DNA of 9,780 nucleotides, taken from the NCBI GenBank assembly GCA_012727745.1, contig JAAYGJ010000035.1, forward strand, positions 1-9,780, in the 5' to 3' direction. Shown here piece by piece: positions 1 to 5,737 of the stretch. Each line of letters begins with the position of its first letter. The stretch's first letter is position 1. The stretch comes from Clostridia bacterium. Lineage in GTDB: Bacteria > Bacillota > DSM-521 > Neomoorellales > Neomoorellaceae. The notes below the pieces were generated by a model. The model had not been told where the DNA came from. It did no database searches and was given only the letters and a program-made list of their open reading frames with translations. The position numbers and the translations under genes were made by a program.

Positions 1-3
1 GGG

Positions 4-33
4 GTTTTTGACCCGGCTATAGGGGACGGAAAA
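4..33 (+). repeat. REP-like palindromic repeat, copy 1
   Basis: First of three copies of a unit that begins GTTTTTGACCCG and continues to TATAGGGGACGGAAA. The two halves are imperfectly complementary: TTTTTG pairs with CGGAAA using two G-T wobbles, then CCC pairs with GGG after one A-A mismatch, leaving a short loop around GCTATA. It therefore resembles a small dispersed palindromic (REP-type) element. Only in-window copies can be seen, so membership in a genome-wide family is an inference. Confidence 0.6.
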
Positions 34-80
34 ACAATCTCTTTAGCTTTAGTGTCTTTTCTGATCTCTTCGAACTTTTC

Positions 81-110
81 GTTTTTGACCCGAGTATAGG
101 GGACGGAAAC
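81..110 (+). repeat. REP-like palindromic repeat, copy 2
   Basis: Second copy, 77 bases after the first, and the best preserved. It starts GTTTTTGACCCG and ends TATAGGGGACGGAAAC. The arms 81-91 and 100-110 pair along their length, with two G-T wobbles and one A-A mismatch, around an eight-base loop. It matches copy 1 at nearly every position outside the two loop bases after CCCG. The sequence between copies is unrelated, so the unit is about 30 bp and not part of a longer duplication. Confidence 0.65.
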
Positions 111-145
111 AAGTCAGGCTTTACACTGCTGAAGGTATGCGGTCC

Positions 146-179
146 GTTTTTGACCCGCATGCATACATTGGAGGGGAAA
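146..179 (+). repeat. Diverged third copy of the repeat, 5' half only
   Basis: The 12-base core GTTTTTGACCCG (146-157) is identical to copies 1 and 2, but the 3' half is replaced by CATGCATACATTGGAGGGG. Instead of folding with its own 3' half, the core sits in another inverted repeat. Bases 135-144 (GTATGCGGTC) pair with 152-162 (GACCCGCATGC), with one bulged C and one G-T wobble, so the T-run of the core lies in the loop. Confidence 0.45.
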
Positions 180-220
180 TTTTGCGCAAAACGAGAGCGC
201 GAGTTGTTAAACCTGCGCTC
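180..220 (+). repeat. Perfect palindrome and hairpin stacked before a terminator
   Basis: TTTTGCGCAAAA at 180-191 is a perfect 12-bp palindrome. Three bases later GAGCGC (195-200) pairs perfectly with GCGCTC (215-220) across a 14-base loop. The last base of this hairpin directly abuts the terminator stem that starts at 221. The series of adjoining hairpins looks like the 3' end of a transcript from the left, or a short structured RNA. No known RNA family was recognised. Confidence 0.45.
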
Positions 221-257
221 AGCCTGTTGACAAAGTATGAAGTCAGCAGGCTTTTTT
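221..257 (+). terminator. Rho-independent terminator
   Basis: AGCCTGTTGAC (221-231) pairs with GTCAGCAGGCT (242-252), giving an 11-bp stem with a single G-T wobble and a 10-base loop. The right arm runs into six consecutive T residues (252-257). The T-run is only on the + strand, so it ends transcription entering from the left and separates that unit from spoVR. Confidence 0.8.
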
Positions 258-331
258 AATTAGTCCCCGAATCTAAAAGATACTAAGCGGGCAAAGAATT
301 ATATATAGGATACGTAGGGAAACCATCAAAT

Positions 332-368
332 GGGTTTTTGCAGTCTGTACCAGTCAAAGCCCGTTTTT
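332..368 (+). terminator. Possible weak terminator or leader hairpin
   Basis: GGGTTTTTG (332-340) can pair with CAAAGCCC (355-362) using one wobble and one bulged T. The right arm is followed by GTTTTTCTTT. The stem is short and imperfect. Its left arm overlaps the right arm of the hairpin at 320-337, so the two folds exclude each other. This is compatible with attenuation, but the evidence is only the pairing. Confidence 0.3.
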
Positions 369-443
369 CTTTGGACAGGCTTGTTAACAAGTACGGCTAC
401 ATATTAATGTCTAAAGGGTAAGTTTGACATATGAAGACGCAGG

Positions 444-474
444 TTGGCAGCAATCTACCTTTAGTTGGTATAGT
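444..474 (+). promoter_or_regulatory. Candidate extended -10 promoter for spoVR
   Basis: TGGTATAGT at 466-474 fits an extended -10 element (TGn followed by TATAGT). A TTGGCA at 444-449 could serve as -35, but the 19-base spacing is longer than usual. Transcription would start near 481, leaving a leader of about 27 bases with the ribosome binding site. A sporulation sigma factor would be expected for spoVR, and I could not find a convincing SigE-type match. Confidence 0.3.
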
Positions 475-507
475 TTTGTCTATATTCATCTGAAGGGGTG
501 AGAACTG

Positions 508-1911
508 GTGCAGCAGGAGTTTAAAGAGCTTTCCCGGGCTATAGAAGTCATTTATGAGCGGGCGCAGGAGTTTGGCCTGGATTTTTTCCCCATGCGATTC
601 GAGCTGGTGCCTGCCGATGTCATTTACGCCTTTGGCGCCTACGGTATGCCAACTCGTTTTGCCCATTGGACCTTTGGCAAGCATTTTTACAAAATGAAAC
701 TGCAGTATGATTACAATCTTAGCCGTATTTATGAGATGGTGATCAATTCTAACCCCTGTTATGCTTTTTTGCTGGAGGGTAATGATTTAATTCAGAACAA
801 AATGGTAATTGCCCATGCTTTTGCCCACAGCGATTTTTTTAAAAACAACTGTTATTTTCGCTCGACCAGTGAGCGGATGCTGGAAAGTATGGCTGCACAT
901 GCGGCCAGGATCAGGGAATATGAGTCTAAGTATGGCCGCCATGAGGTGGAGATTTTTCTTGATGCGGCGCTGGCTATCCGGGAACATATTGAGCCACCGA
1001 GTTTTCTTGGTAATGATGTTGAGGACCAGGCAGGAGGGGAGGAGTTACAGGCCTCCCGGGTATCAGCAACCCCGTATGAGGACCTCTGGACATTGGACGG
1101 CAAGCAGCGGGATCCAGCAAAAATCCGTATCCGCAAAATACCCCCCCGGCCGCAAAAAGACCTGTTAGCTTTTATAAGCGAGCACAGTCCGGAGTTGGAA
1201 AGCTGGCAGCAGGACATTTTGGCTATGCTCCGGGAAGAAATGCGCTATTTCTGGCCCCAGCTGGCGACAAAAATCATTAACGAGGGATGGGCTACCTACT
1301 GGCATACCAAGATTATGCGGGACATCGACCTGACAGAAACGGAAACAGTTGAATTTGCCCGCCTTAATGCCGACGTGCTACAGCCACATAAAATGCAGCT
1401 CAACCCCTACTACATAGGCAGCAAGATATTTGCGGATATTGAACGTCGCTGGGATAATCCTACTGCTGAGGAACGTGCCCGTTATGGCCGCCAGGGCGGG
1501 GAAGGCAGGGCAAAAATATTTGAAGTCCGGTCCTGTGAAAACGATGTTTCTTTTTTGCGCAACTACCTGAGCAGGGAACTGGTAGAAGAACTGGATTTAT
1601 ACCTTTACCAGAAAGTTGGATCGGAATGGGTAGTGGTGGAAAAAGACTGGGAAAAAGTGCGGGACGGCCTGGTAAACCTTTTTAGCAACTGTGGTTATCC
1701 TTATATAGTTGTTGAGGATGGCGACTACCAGCGGCGGGGAGAATTATACCTGCGCCACAATTATGAGGGCCTTGAATTGGATGTGGAATACCTGGAAAAA
1801 ACTTTACCCCATGTGTACTTGTTGTGGGGGCGTCCAGTACACCTGGAGATAGTTGTTGAGGGCAAAAACGTTGTTTTTTGTTATGATGGCAAGAAAAACA
1901 GTCGTCGCTAG
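508..1911 (+). CDS. spoVR: SpoVR family protein (stage V sporulation protein R)
   Basis: A 467-residue soluble protein with the length (about 468 in B. subtilis) and hallmarks of the SpoVR/YcgB family. In B. subtilis SpoVR is needed for normal spore cortex formation; its biochemical activity is not established. Conserved family blocks are visible: a histidine-rich segment AHAFAHSDFF at residues 102-111, NEGWATYWH at 258-266, and NPYYIGSKIF in the middle third. The first two place His and Glu residues in a metal-site-like setting, which is my inference. The GTG start is fixed by AAGGGGTGAG at 493-502, five bases upstream. In many spore formers spoVR neighbours the prkA kinase and yhbH. Neither is in the window, and the terminator at 221-257 suggests that spoVR is transcribed separately here. 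There is no signal peptide or membrane segment, so the protein is cytoplasmic. Confidence 0.95.
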   Translation: MQQEFKELSRAIEVIYERAQEFGLDFFPMRFELVPADVIYAFGAYGMPTRFAHWTFGKHFYKMKLQYDYNLSRIYEMVINSNPCYAFLLEGNDLIQNKMVIAHAFAHSDFFKNNCYFRSTSERMLESMAAHAARIREYESKYGRHEVEIFLDAALAIREHIEPPSFLGNDVEDQAGGEELQASRVSATPYEDLWTLDGKQRDPAKIRIRKIPPRPQKDLLAFISEHSPELESWQQDILAMLREEMRYFWPQLATKIINEGWATYWHTKIMRDIDLTETETVEFARLNADVLQPHKMQLNPYYIGSKIFADIERRWDNPTAEERARYGRQGGEGRAKIFEVRSCENDVSFLRNYLSRELVEELDLYLYQKVGSEWVVVEKDWEKVRDGLVNLFSNCGYPYIVVEDGDYQRRGELYLRHNYEGLELDVEYLEKTLPHVYLLWGRPVHLEIVVEGKNVVFCYDGKKNSRR

Positions 1912-1954
1912 AATTTAACGGCAGGAATTTACCTGTTTGTGTTGAAGTAACATC

Positions 1955-1984
1955 TACCAGTAGAGCATGTACCAGTATAGCATG
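1955..1984 (+). repeat. Two-copy 15-bp tandem repeat
   Basis: TACCAGTAGAGCATG is followed directly by TACCAGTATAGCATG, so the two 15-base units differ at one position. They lie in the 92-base gap between spoVR and paaK, just before the paaK ribosome binding site (the G-run at 1990-1994). The arrangement could be a slippage duplication or a pair of regulator sites. No matching promoter hexamers with proper spacing were found. Confidence 0.6.
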
Positions 1985-2003
1985 AAAACGGGGGTTAATT
2001 TTT

Positions 2004-3302
2004 GTGTATTGGAATCAAAGGTACGAATGTTTAAACGAAGAAGAGTTAAGGGAATTACAGCTGGAGCGCTTGCAGACAACTGTAAAGCGAGCTTTTTTTA
2101 ATGTTCCCTTTTATCGTAAAGCATTTCAGGCTATAGATTTGGAACCGGGCGATATAAAAGATCTCAGCGACCTGCAAAAACTGCCTTTTACTGTCAAAGA
2201 TGATTTGCGGGATAATTATCCCTTCGGTATGTTTGCTGTACCCATGAGCGAGATTGTACGCATTCACTCTTCCTCCGGTACTACTGGCAAACCGACAGTG
2301 GTAGGCTATACCCGTAATGATATTGATGTTTGGTCCGAGCTTATGGCCCGGGCGCTAGTCTGTGGGGGCGCCACCCGCCGGGATATAATTCAAAATGCCT
2401 ATGGCTATGGCCTGTTTACCGGCGGCCTGGGAGTTCATTATGGTGCCGAACGCCTGGGTGCTTCGGTAATACCTATTTCCGGCGGTAACACCAAACGCCA
2501 AATAATGATCATGAAAGATTATGGCAGCACAGTACTTACCTGTACCCCTTCCTATGCATTGCATATTGCCGAAGTAATGGCTGAGATGGGCATTACTCCG
2601 TATGAACTCAAGCTTAGACATGGTATTTTTGGGGCTGAGCCGTGGACTGAGAATATGCGCCAGGAGATTGAGAAACGTCTGGGCATCAGCGCGGTTGATA
2701 TTTACGGTTTGAGCGAGGTTATCGGTCCCGGTGTAGGTATTGAATGCCAGGCAAAGGATGGCCTGCATGTTTTTGGTGATCATTTCCTGGTAGAAGTTAT
2801 TGACCCGGTGACAGAAGAACCTGTGCCGCCGGGGCAGCTGGGCGAACTGGTCATAACCTCACTTACTAAAGAAGCTTTGCCGGTTATCCGGTATCGTACC
2901 AGAGATATTACCAGTATTATCACTGAACCATGCAGTTGCGGGCGTGCTTACGTCAGGCTGGCTCGTTTTACTGGCCGTACCGATGATATGTTGATTATCC
3001 GCGGGGTTAATGTTTTTCCTTCGCAGGTTGAAAGCGTGCTTCTGGAGATGGGCGGTACGGAACCCCATTATTTGCTGATAGTTACTCGCGAAGGCTCGCT
3101 CGATTCCCTGGAAGTGAAGGTAGAGGTTTCTGAAAGCCTGTTCTCCGATAAAGTTCGTCGTTTGGAAGAACTGGAAAAACGGCTTCACCATGAGCTGGAA
3201 AGTACCCTTGGCATTAGTGTCAAAGTTACCCTGGTTGAACCTAAGTCTATTCAACGTAGTGAAGGCAAAGCGGTCCGGGTAATTGACCGGCGAAAGTTAT
3301 AA
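2004..3302 (+). CDS. paaK: Phenylacetate-CoA ligase family (AMP-forming)
   Basis: A 432-residue member of the adenylate-forming PaaK family, which converts phenylacetate or a related aryl acid plus ATP and CoA to the aryl-CoA, AMP and pyrophosphate in the cytoplasm. Motifs in order: the phosphate-binding loop SSSGTTGKP at residues 89-97; the adenine-binding block [10 protein letters not shown] at 234-243; YRTRDI at 297-302; a CSCGR segment at 310-314; the hinge region [17 protein letters not shown] at 324-340; and a C-terminal subdomain with the expected lysine in EGKAVRV (K422). Length is normal for the family and no key residue is missing. The GTG start follows a G-rich site at 1990-1994. 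Together with the downstream ACT protein and aminotransferase it suggests aromatic-acid/aromatic-amino-acid interconversion. The true substrate (phenylacetate, indoleacetate or another aryl acid) cannot be read from the sequence. Confidence 0.93.
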   Translation: MYWNQRYECLNEEELRELQLERLQTTVKRAFFNVPFYRKAFQAIDLEPGDIKDLSDLQKLPFTVKDDLRDNYPFGMFAVPMSEIVRIHSSSGTTGKPTVVGYTRNDIDVWSELMARALVCGGATRRDIIQNAYGYGLFTGGLGVHYGAERLGASVIPISGGNTKRQIMIMKDYGSTVLTCTPSYALHIAEVMAEMGITPYELKLRHGIFGAEPWTENMRQEIEKRLGISAVDIYGLSEVIGPGVGIECQAKDGLHVFGDHFLVEVIDPVTEEPVPPGQLGELVITSLTKEALPVIRYRTRDITSIITEPCSCGRAYVRLARFTGRTDDMLIIRGVNVFPSQVESVLLEMGGTEPHYLLIVTREGSLDSLEVKVEVSESLFSDKVRRLEELEKRLHHELESTLGISVKVTLVEPKSIQRSEGKAVRVIDRRKL

Positions 3303-3323
3303 CTTAACGTAGAAGTATAAGAA

Positions 3324-3362
3324 ATATATCGGGATCTAGTGGGACCCGATTAGATATATAAT
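3324..3362 (+). promoter_or_regulatory. Inverted repeat abutting a TATAAT hexamer
   Basis: In the 83-base gap after paaK, ATCGGG (3328-3333) pairs with CCCGAT (3345-3350). ATAT arms outside it (3324-3327 and 3354-3357) extend the stem across a three-base bulge. A perfect TATAAT follows at 3357-3362, but no -35 hexamer lies at normal distance; the inverted repeat occupies that place. It could be an operator of an activator- or repressor-controlled promoter for the ACT gene and hisC. There is no T-run, so it is a poor terminator. Confidence 0.35.
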
Positions 3363-3385
3363 AAACCTGAGGGGAGGGTAGGCGC

Positions 3386-3817
3386 TTGAAAATCAAACAG
3401 ATATCGGTATTCCTGGAAAATAAGTCCGGACGGTTGGCGGCAGTTACCCGTTTGTTAGCGGAAAAGGTTATTAATATCCGGGCTCTGTCGATTGCCGATA
3501 CCACTGACTTTGGTATTTTGCGTCTGATTGTAGATAAACCGGACGAAGCTTACAGGTTTTTAAAAGAAGCAGGTTTTACGGTTAGTGTGACCGAAGTACT
3601 GGGAGTAGAGATGCCTGACCGTCCCGGAGGCCTTGACAGTGGTTTGTCAGTTATGGCGCAGGAAGATATTAATATTGAATATCTTTATGCCTTTATTGGC
3701 AGGTCCGGTAACGGGGCAATAGTAATTTTCCGGGTTGAAGAACTAGATAAAGCTTTGCAGGTAATGAAATCTCGGGGTATTAATGTGCTTAATGCGGATA
3801 AAATTTATAACCTCTAA
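3386..3817 (+). CDS. Tandem ACT-domain protein, likely amino-acid sensor
   Basis: A 143-residue cytoplasmic protein made of two ACT folds. The first is at about residues 1-70, opening IKQISVFLENKSGRLAAVTR with the typical N-K-x-G-R-L turn. The second is at about 72-140, with PGGLDSGLSVMAQEDINIEY. ACT domains bind amino acids, often at domain interfaces, and control enzymes or transcription. Stand-alone two-ACT proteins of this size commonly sit next to phenylacetate-CoA ligase genes, as here, so an aromatic amino acid is the most likely ligand (inference). The TTG start is supported by a strong GGGGAGGG at 3371-3378; no better start is near. Its stop at 3815-3817 overlaps the ribosome binding site of the next gene, so the two are co-transcribed. 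There is no catalytic or DNA-binding domain. Confidence 0.88.
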   Translation: MKIKQISVFLENKSGRLAAVTRLLAEKVINIRALSIADTTDFGILRLIVDKPDEAYRFLKEAGFTVSVTEVLGVEMPDRPGGLDSGLSVMAQEDINIEYLYAFIGRSGNGAIVIFRVEELDKALQVMKSRGINVLNADKIYNL

Positions 3818-3830
3818 GGAGTTGAAACAT

Positions 3831-4925
3831 GTGGCTACAGTACCTAAATGTCGTGAAGCAATACTCGTTATTAAACCTTATATTCCTGGCAAACCGATTG
3901 AAGAGGTCCAGCGTGAATTGGGACTAAAAGATGTAATAAAACTTGCTTCCAATGAAAATCCCTTGGGTCCTTCGCCGGAGGCTGTCCGGGCCATAGTTGA
4001 GGCCAGTGAGAGGGTGCATATCTATCCGGATGGCAATTGTTACATTTTGAAAGAGGCTTTGGCAGCCAAATATAAGATTAATCAAAACCAACTTATTATC
4101 GGCAATGGTGTCGATGATCTTATTAGTTTAATTGCTAATACCTATATTAATCCTGGCGATGAGATTGTTGTAGCCGAACCTACCTTTTCAGAGTATGAAT
4201 TTGCGGCTCAGGTCATGGCCGGGCGGGCTGTTTATGTGCCCTGTCGCAATTTCCGCCACGACCTCAAGGCTATGGCGGCAGCTATTACGCCCCGGACCCG
4301 GCTGGTCTTTGTCTGTAATCCTAATAATCCTACTGGCACTATTGTCGGGCATAATTCTCTTGAATCATTTTTAAGGGGCATCCCGTCTTCAGTAATAGTT
4401 GTACTGGATGAAGCTTATGCTGAATATGTTACTGCAGAACAGTACCCAGACAGCCTGTCCCTTGTCCGCAAATATGCTAACGTAATTATCTTGCGTAGTT
4501 TTTCTAAACTTTATGGACTGGCGGGTTTGCGAGTAGGTTACGCAATTGCGGCACCGGAGATTATCAAGGATATCAACCGGGTACGACCGCCTTTTAATGT
4601 TAACCTGATAGCACAGGAGGCAGCTGTGGCAGCACTTAACGACGAAGCCCATATAAAGAAGAGTAGAGATATTAATAATGAAGGCAAAGCCTACCTCTAT
4701 CAGCAGTTTGAGGCAATGGGGCTCAAATATGTGCCTACTGAGGCAAACTTTATTTTTGTCGATCTGGGAAGGGACTGCCGCGAAGTTTTTCAACAAATGT
4801 TGCGCAAGGGCGTTATTGTTCGCACTGGAGATATTTTCGGTTACAATAGTTTCTTACGACTGACAATAGGAACCTCCAGGCAGAATGAGCGGTTTATCAA
4901 AGCTTTAAAGGAAGTTCTAGCCTGA
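3831..4925 (+). CDS. hisC: Histidinol-phosphate/aromatic aminotransferase (PLP)
   Basis: A 364-residue fold-type I PLP aminotransferase of the HisC family, about the usual size. Positions are counted from the chosen start: SNENPLGPSP at 40-49, NPNNPTG at 163-169, DEAYAEY at 193-199, the PLP lysine in SFSKLYGLAGLRVGY (K226), and the carboxylate-binding arginine in FLRLTIGT (R343). HisC converts imidazole acetol phosphate to histidinol phosphate, and some members also transaminate phenylpyruvate and prephenate. No other his gene is nearby. The PaaK-ACT context favours an aromatic aminotransferase role, but sequence alone does not decide. The GTG start at 3831 is chosen because TAAGGAG (3815-3821) lies nine bases upstream. 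An in-frame ATG at 3783 would add 16 residues, overlap the ACT gene and lack a ribosome binding site. Confidence 0.92.
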   Translation: MATVPKCREAILVIKPYIPGKPIEEVQRELGLKDVIKLASNENPLGPSPEAVRAIVEASERVHIYPDGNCYILKEALAAKYKINQNQLIIGNGVDDLISLIANTYINPGDEIVVAEPTFSEYEFAAQVMAGRAVYVPCRNFRHDLKAMAAAITPRTRLVFVCNPNNPTGTIVGHNSLESFLRGIPSSVIVVLDEAYAEYVTAEQYPDSLSLVRKYANVIILRSFSKLYGLAGLRVGYAIAAPEIIKDINRVRPPFNVNLIAQEAAVAALNDEAHIKKSRDINNEGKAYLYQQFEAMGLKYVPTEANFIFVDLGRDCREVFQQMLRKGVIVRTGDIFGYNSFLRLTIGTSRQNERFIKALKEVLA

Positions 4926-4946
4926 CGGTAAAAATTAGGAATAATT

Positions 4947-5000
4947 CCCTCCTTTCTATGATATGTATGATATAGCAGACTGAAAGGAGGGTTTATTTTT
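4947..5000 (+). promoter_or_regulatory. SD-sequestering hairpin / terminator before gerM
   Basis: CCCTCCTTTC (4947-4956) is the perfect reverse complement of GAAAGGAGGG (4982-4991), a 10-bp stem with a 25-base loop. The right arm is the Shine-Dalgarno of gerM, and TTTATTTTT (4992-5000) follows directly. Read through from hisC, the RNA could terminate here or be translationally silent for gerM. The loop contains a 9-base near-repeat (TATGATATG then TATGATATA), giving two TATGAT -10-like hexamers. An initiation site within or after the loop would make an mRNA without the left arm. Confidence 0.7.
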
Positions 5001-5598
5001 GGGTGCAAAAAAATTTTTCGTATTTCTCAGTATGTTGCTTGTAGTTGCCCTGGTAAGCGGGTGCGGATTAATAGACAGGATAACTGGCAAGTCGGCCGAA
5101 CAACAGGTCCAAATTCAATTACCGCCCCCTGAAATTGAAAACCAGCTATCCGAGCAGGCGGTAGAAGAGCCTGGAGAGACTATCCAGGTGGTTCTTTACT
5201 TTAGCGATCCTACCGGCAATTATTTAGTGGCAGAGGAAAGGAGCCTGCCTAAGGTAGAGGGTATTGCCAGAGCCACCATTGAGGAACTTATCAGGGGGCC
5301 GGAGCTTTCTTCCCAGTTACTGCCAACAATTCCCGCCGGTACTGTATTAAAAGACATAAATATCCGCCCTGACGGACTGGCCAGGGTAGACTTTAGCCGG
5401 GAACTAATAGCCAATCATTCCGGCGGGGCTCTGGGAGAAAATCTTACCGTTTATTCCATTGTTAACACTTTGACCCAGTTTCCTTCGGTAAAAGAGGTGC
5501 AATTTTTGGTGGAAGGGCAATATGTTAATACTATTGCCGGGCATGTTGACGTTTCGGCGGCTATGAGACGCAATGAAGAATTGATAAAAAAGCTTTAG
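4999..5598 (+). CDS. gerM: GerM-like spore germination lipoprotein
   Basis: A 199-residue exported lipoprotein with one GerMN domain. The N-terminus has lysines, a hydrophobic segment (about residues 6-19) and the lipobox V-S-G-C with C22 as the acylated cysteine. A Pro/Glu-rich linker follows. The domain spans about 60-185 and includes a conserved LTVYSIVNTLTQFPSVKEVQ block (148-167). In B. subtilis GerM is required for normal sporulation and germination and carries two such domains in about 366 residues; this protein has only one. It is expected to sit on the outer face of the membrane, or in the intermembrane space of the forespore during sporulation. The TTG start is supported by the near-ideal AAAGGAGGG (4983-4991). 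That site is buried in a hairpin, and a strong terminator follows the gene. The gene order with rph and rdgB supports the name. Confidence 0.88.
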   Translation: MGAKKFFVFLSMLLVVALVSGCGLIDRITGKSAEQQVQIQLPPPEIENQLSEQAVEEPGETIQVVLYFSDPTGNYLVAEERSLPKVEGIARATIEELIRGPELSSQLLPTIPAGTVLKDINIRPDGLARVDFSRELIANHSGGALGENLTVYSIVNTLTQFPSVKEVQFLVEGQYVNTIAGHVDVSAAMRRNEELIKKL

Positions 5599-5617
5599 TC
5601 GGGTTCATGTTTGCCTT

Positions 5618-5640
5618 GGTGCCTGAGGGGCACCTTTTTT
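5618..5640 (+). terminator. Rho-independent terminator after gerM
   Basis: GGTGCC (5618-5623) pairs with GGCACC (5629-5634). A further T-G pair can close a three-base loop, and six T residues (5635-5640) follow. It lies 19 bases past the gerM stop and isolates gerM from the amidase gene. Confidence 0.9.
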
Positions 5641-5641
5641 G

Positions 5642-5653
5642 TTTGTCGACAAA
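5642..5653 (+). promoter_or_regulatory. Perfect 12-bp palindrome TTTGTCGACAAA
   Basis: A perfect palindrome directly after the gerM terminator and about 85 bases before the amidase start. It could be an operator, though I do not recognise it as a known Firmicutes box. No clear promoter hexamers were found in the remaining leader (5654-5720). Confidence 0.35.
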
Positions 5654-5737
5654 ATAGTAAAAGCTGGCAGGAAAAAAACAACTGCACAACGAATATCAGG
5701 TAAACCCGTCAATAAATGAAAGGAGAAGGACAAGACG

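Larger units (their letters stand above)
258..507 (+). other. Gene-free leader region upstream of spoVR
   Basis: No convincing gene lies between the terminator and the spoVR start. Visible elements are a small hairpin at 320-337 (AAACCAT against ATGG-TTT with a bulged G), a competing hairpin at 332-362, and a perfect 12-bp palindrome CTTGTTAACAAG at 380-391. A possible promoter lies at 444-474 and the spoVR ribosome binding site at 493-502. I did not recognise a known riboswitch class here. Confidence 0.4.

Noticed and set aside
4..179. CRISPR array
   Set aside because: There are only three copies, at unequal spacing (77 and 65). The third has lost half its length and no cas gene is visible.
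258..507. Known riboswitch (for example c-di-GMP type) before spoVR
   Set aside because: A GGGCAAA string and several stems drew attention, but the conserved core of no riboswitch class could be matched.
852..1217. Minus-strand reading frames opposite spoVR
   Set aside because: They lie entirely within a well-conserved gene, have low-complexity Ser/Arg-rich translations typical of antisense frames, and have no upstream Shine-Dalgarno on that strand that I can see.
3783..3830. Upstream ATG start for hisC adding 16 residues
   Set aside because: It lacks a ribosome binding site, lies inside the ACT gene, and the extra residues do not resemble the HisC N-terminus. The GTG at 3831 has TAAGGAG at good distance.
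5691..5716. SigE/SigG-like promoter (GAATA ... CAATAAA) before the amidase
   Set aside because: The start point would fall in or after the ribosome binding site at 5719-5730, leaving no usable leader.
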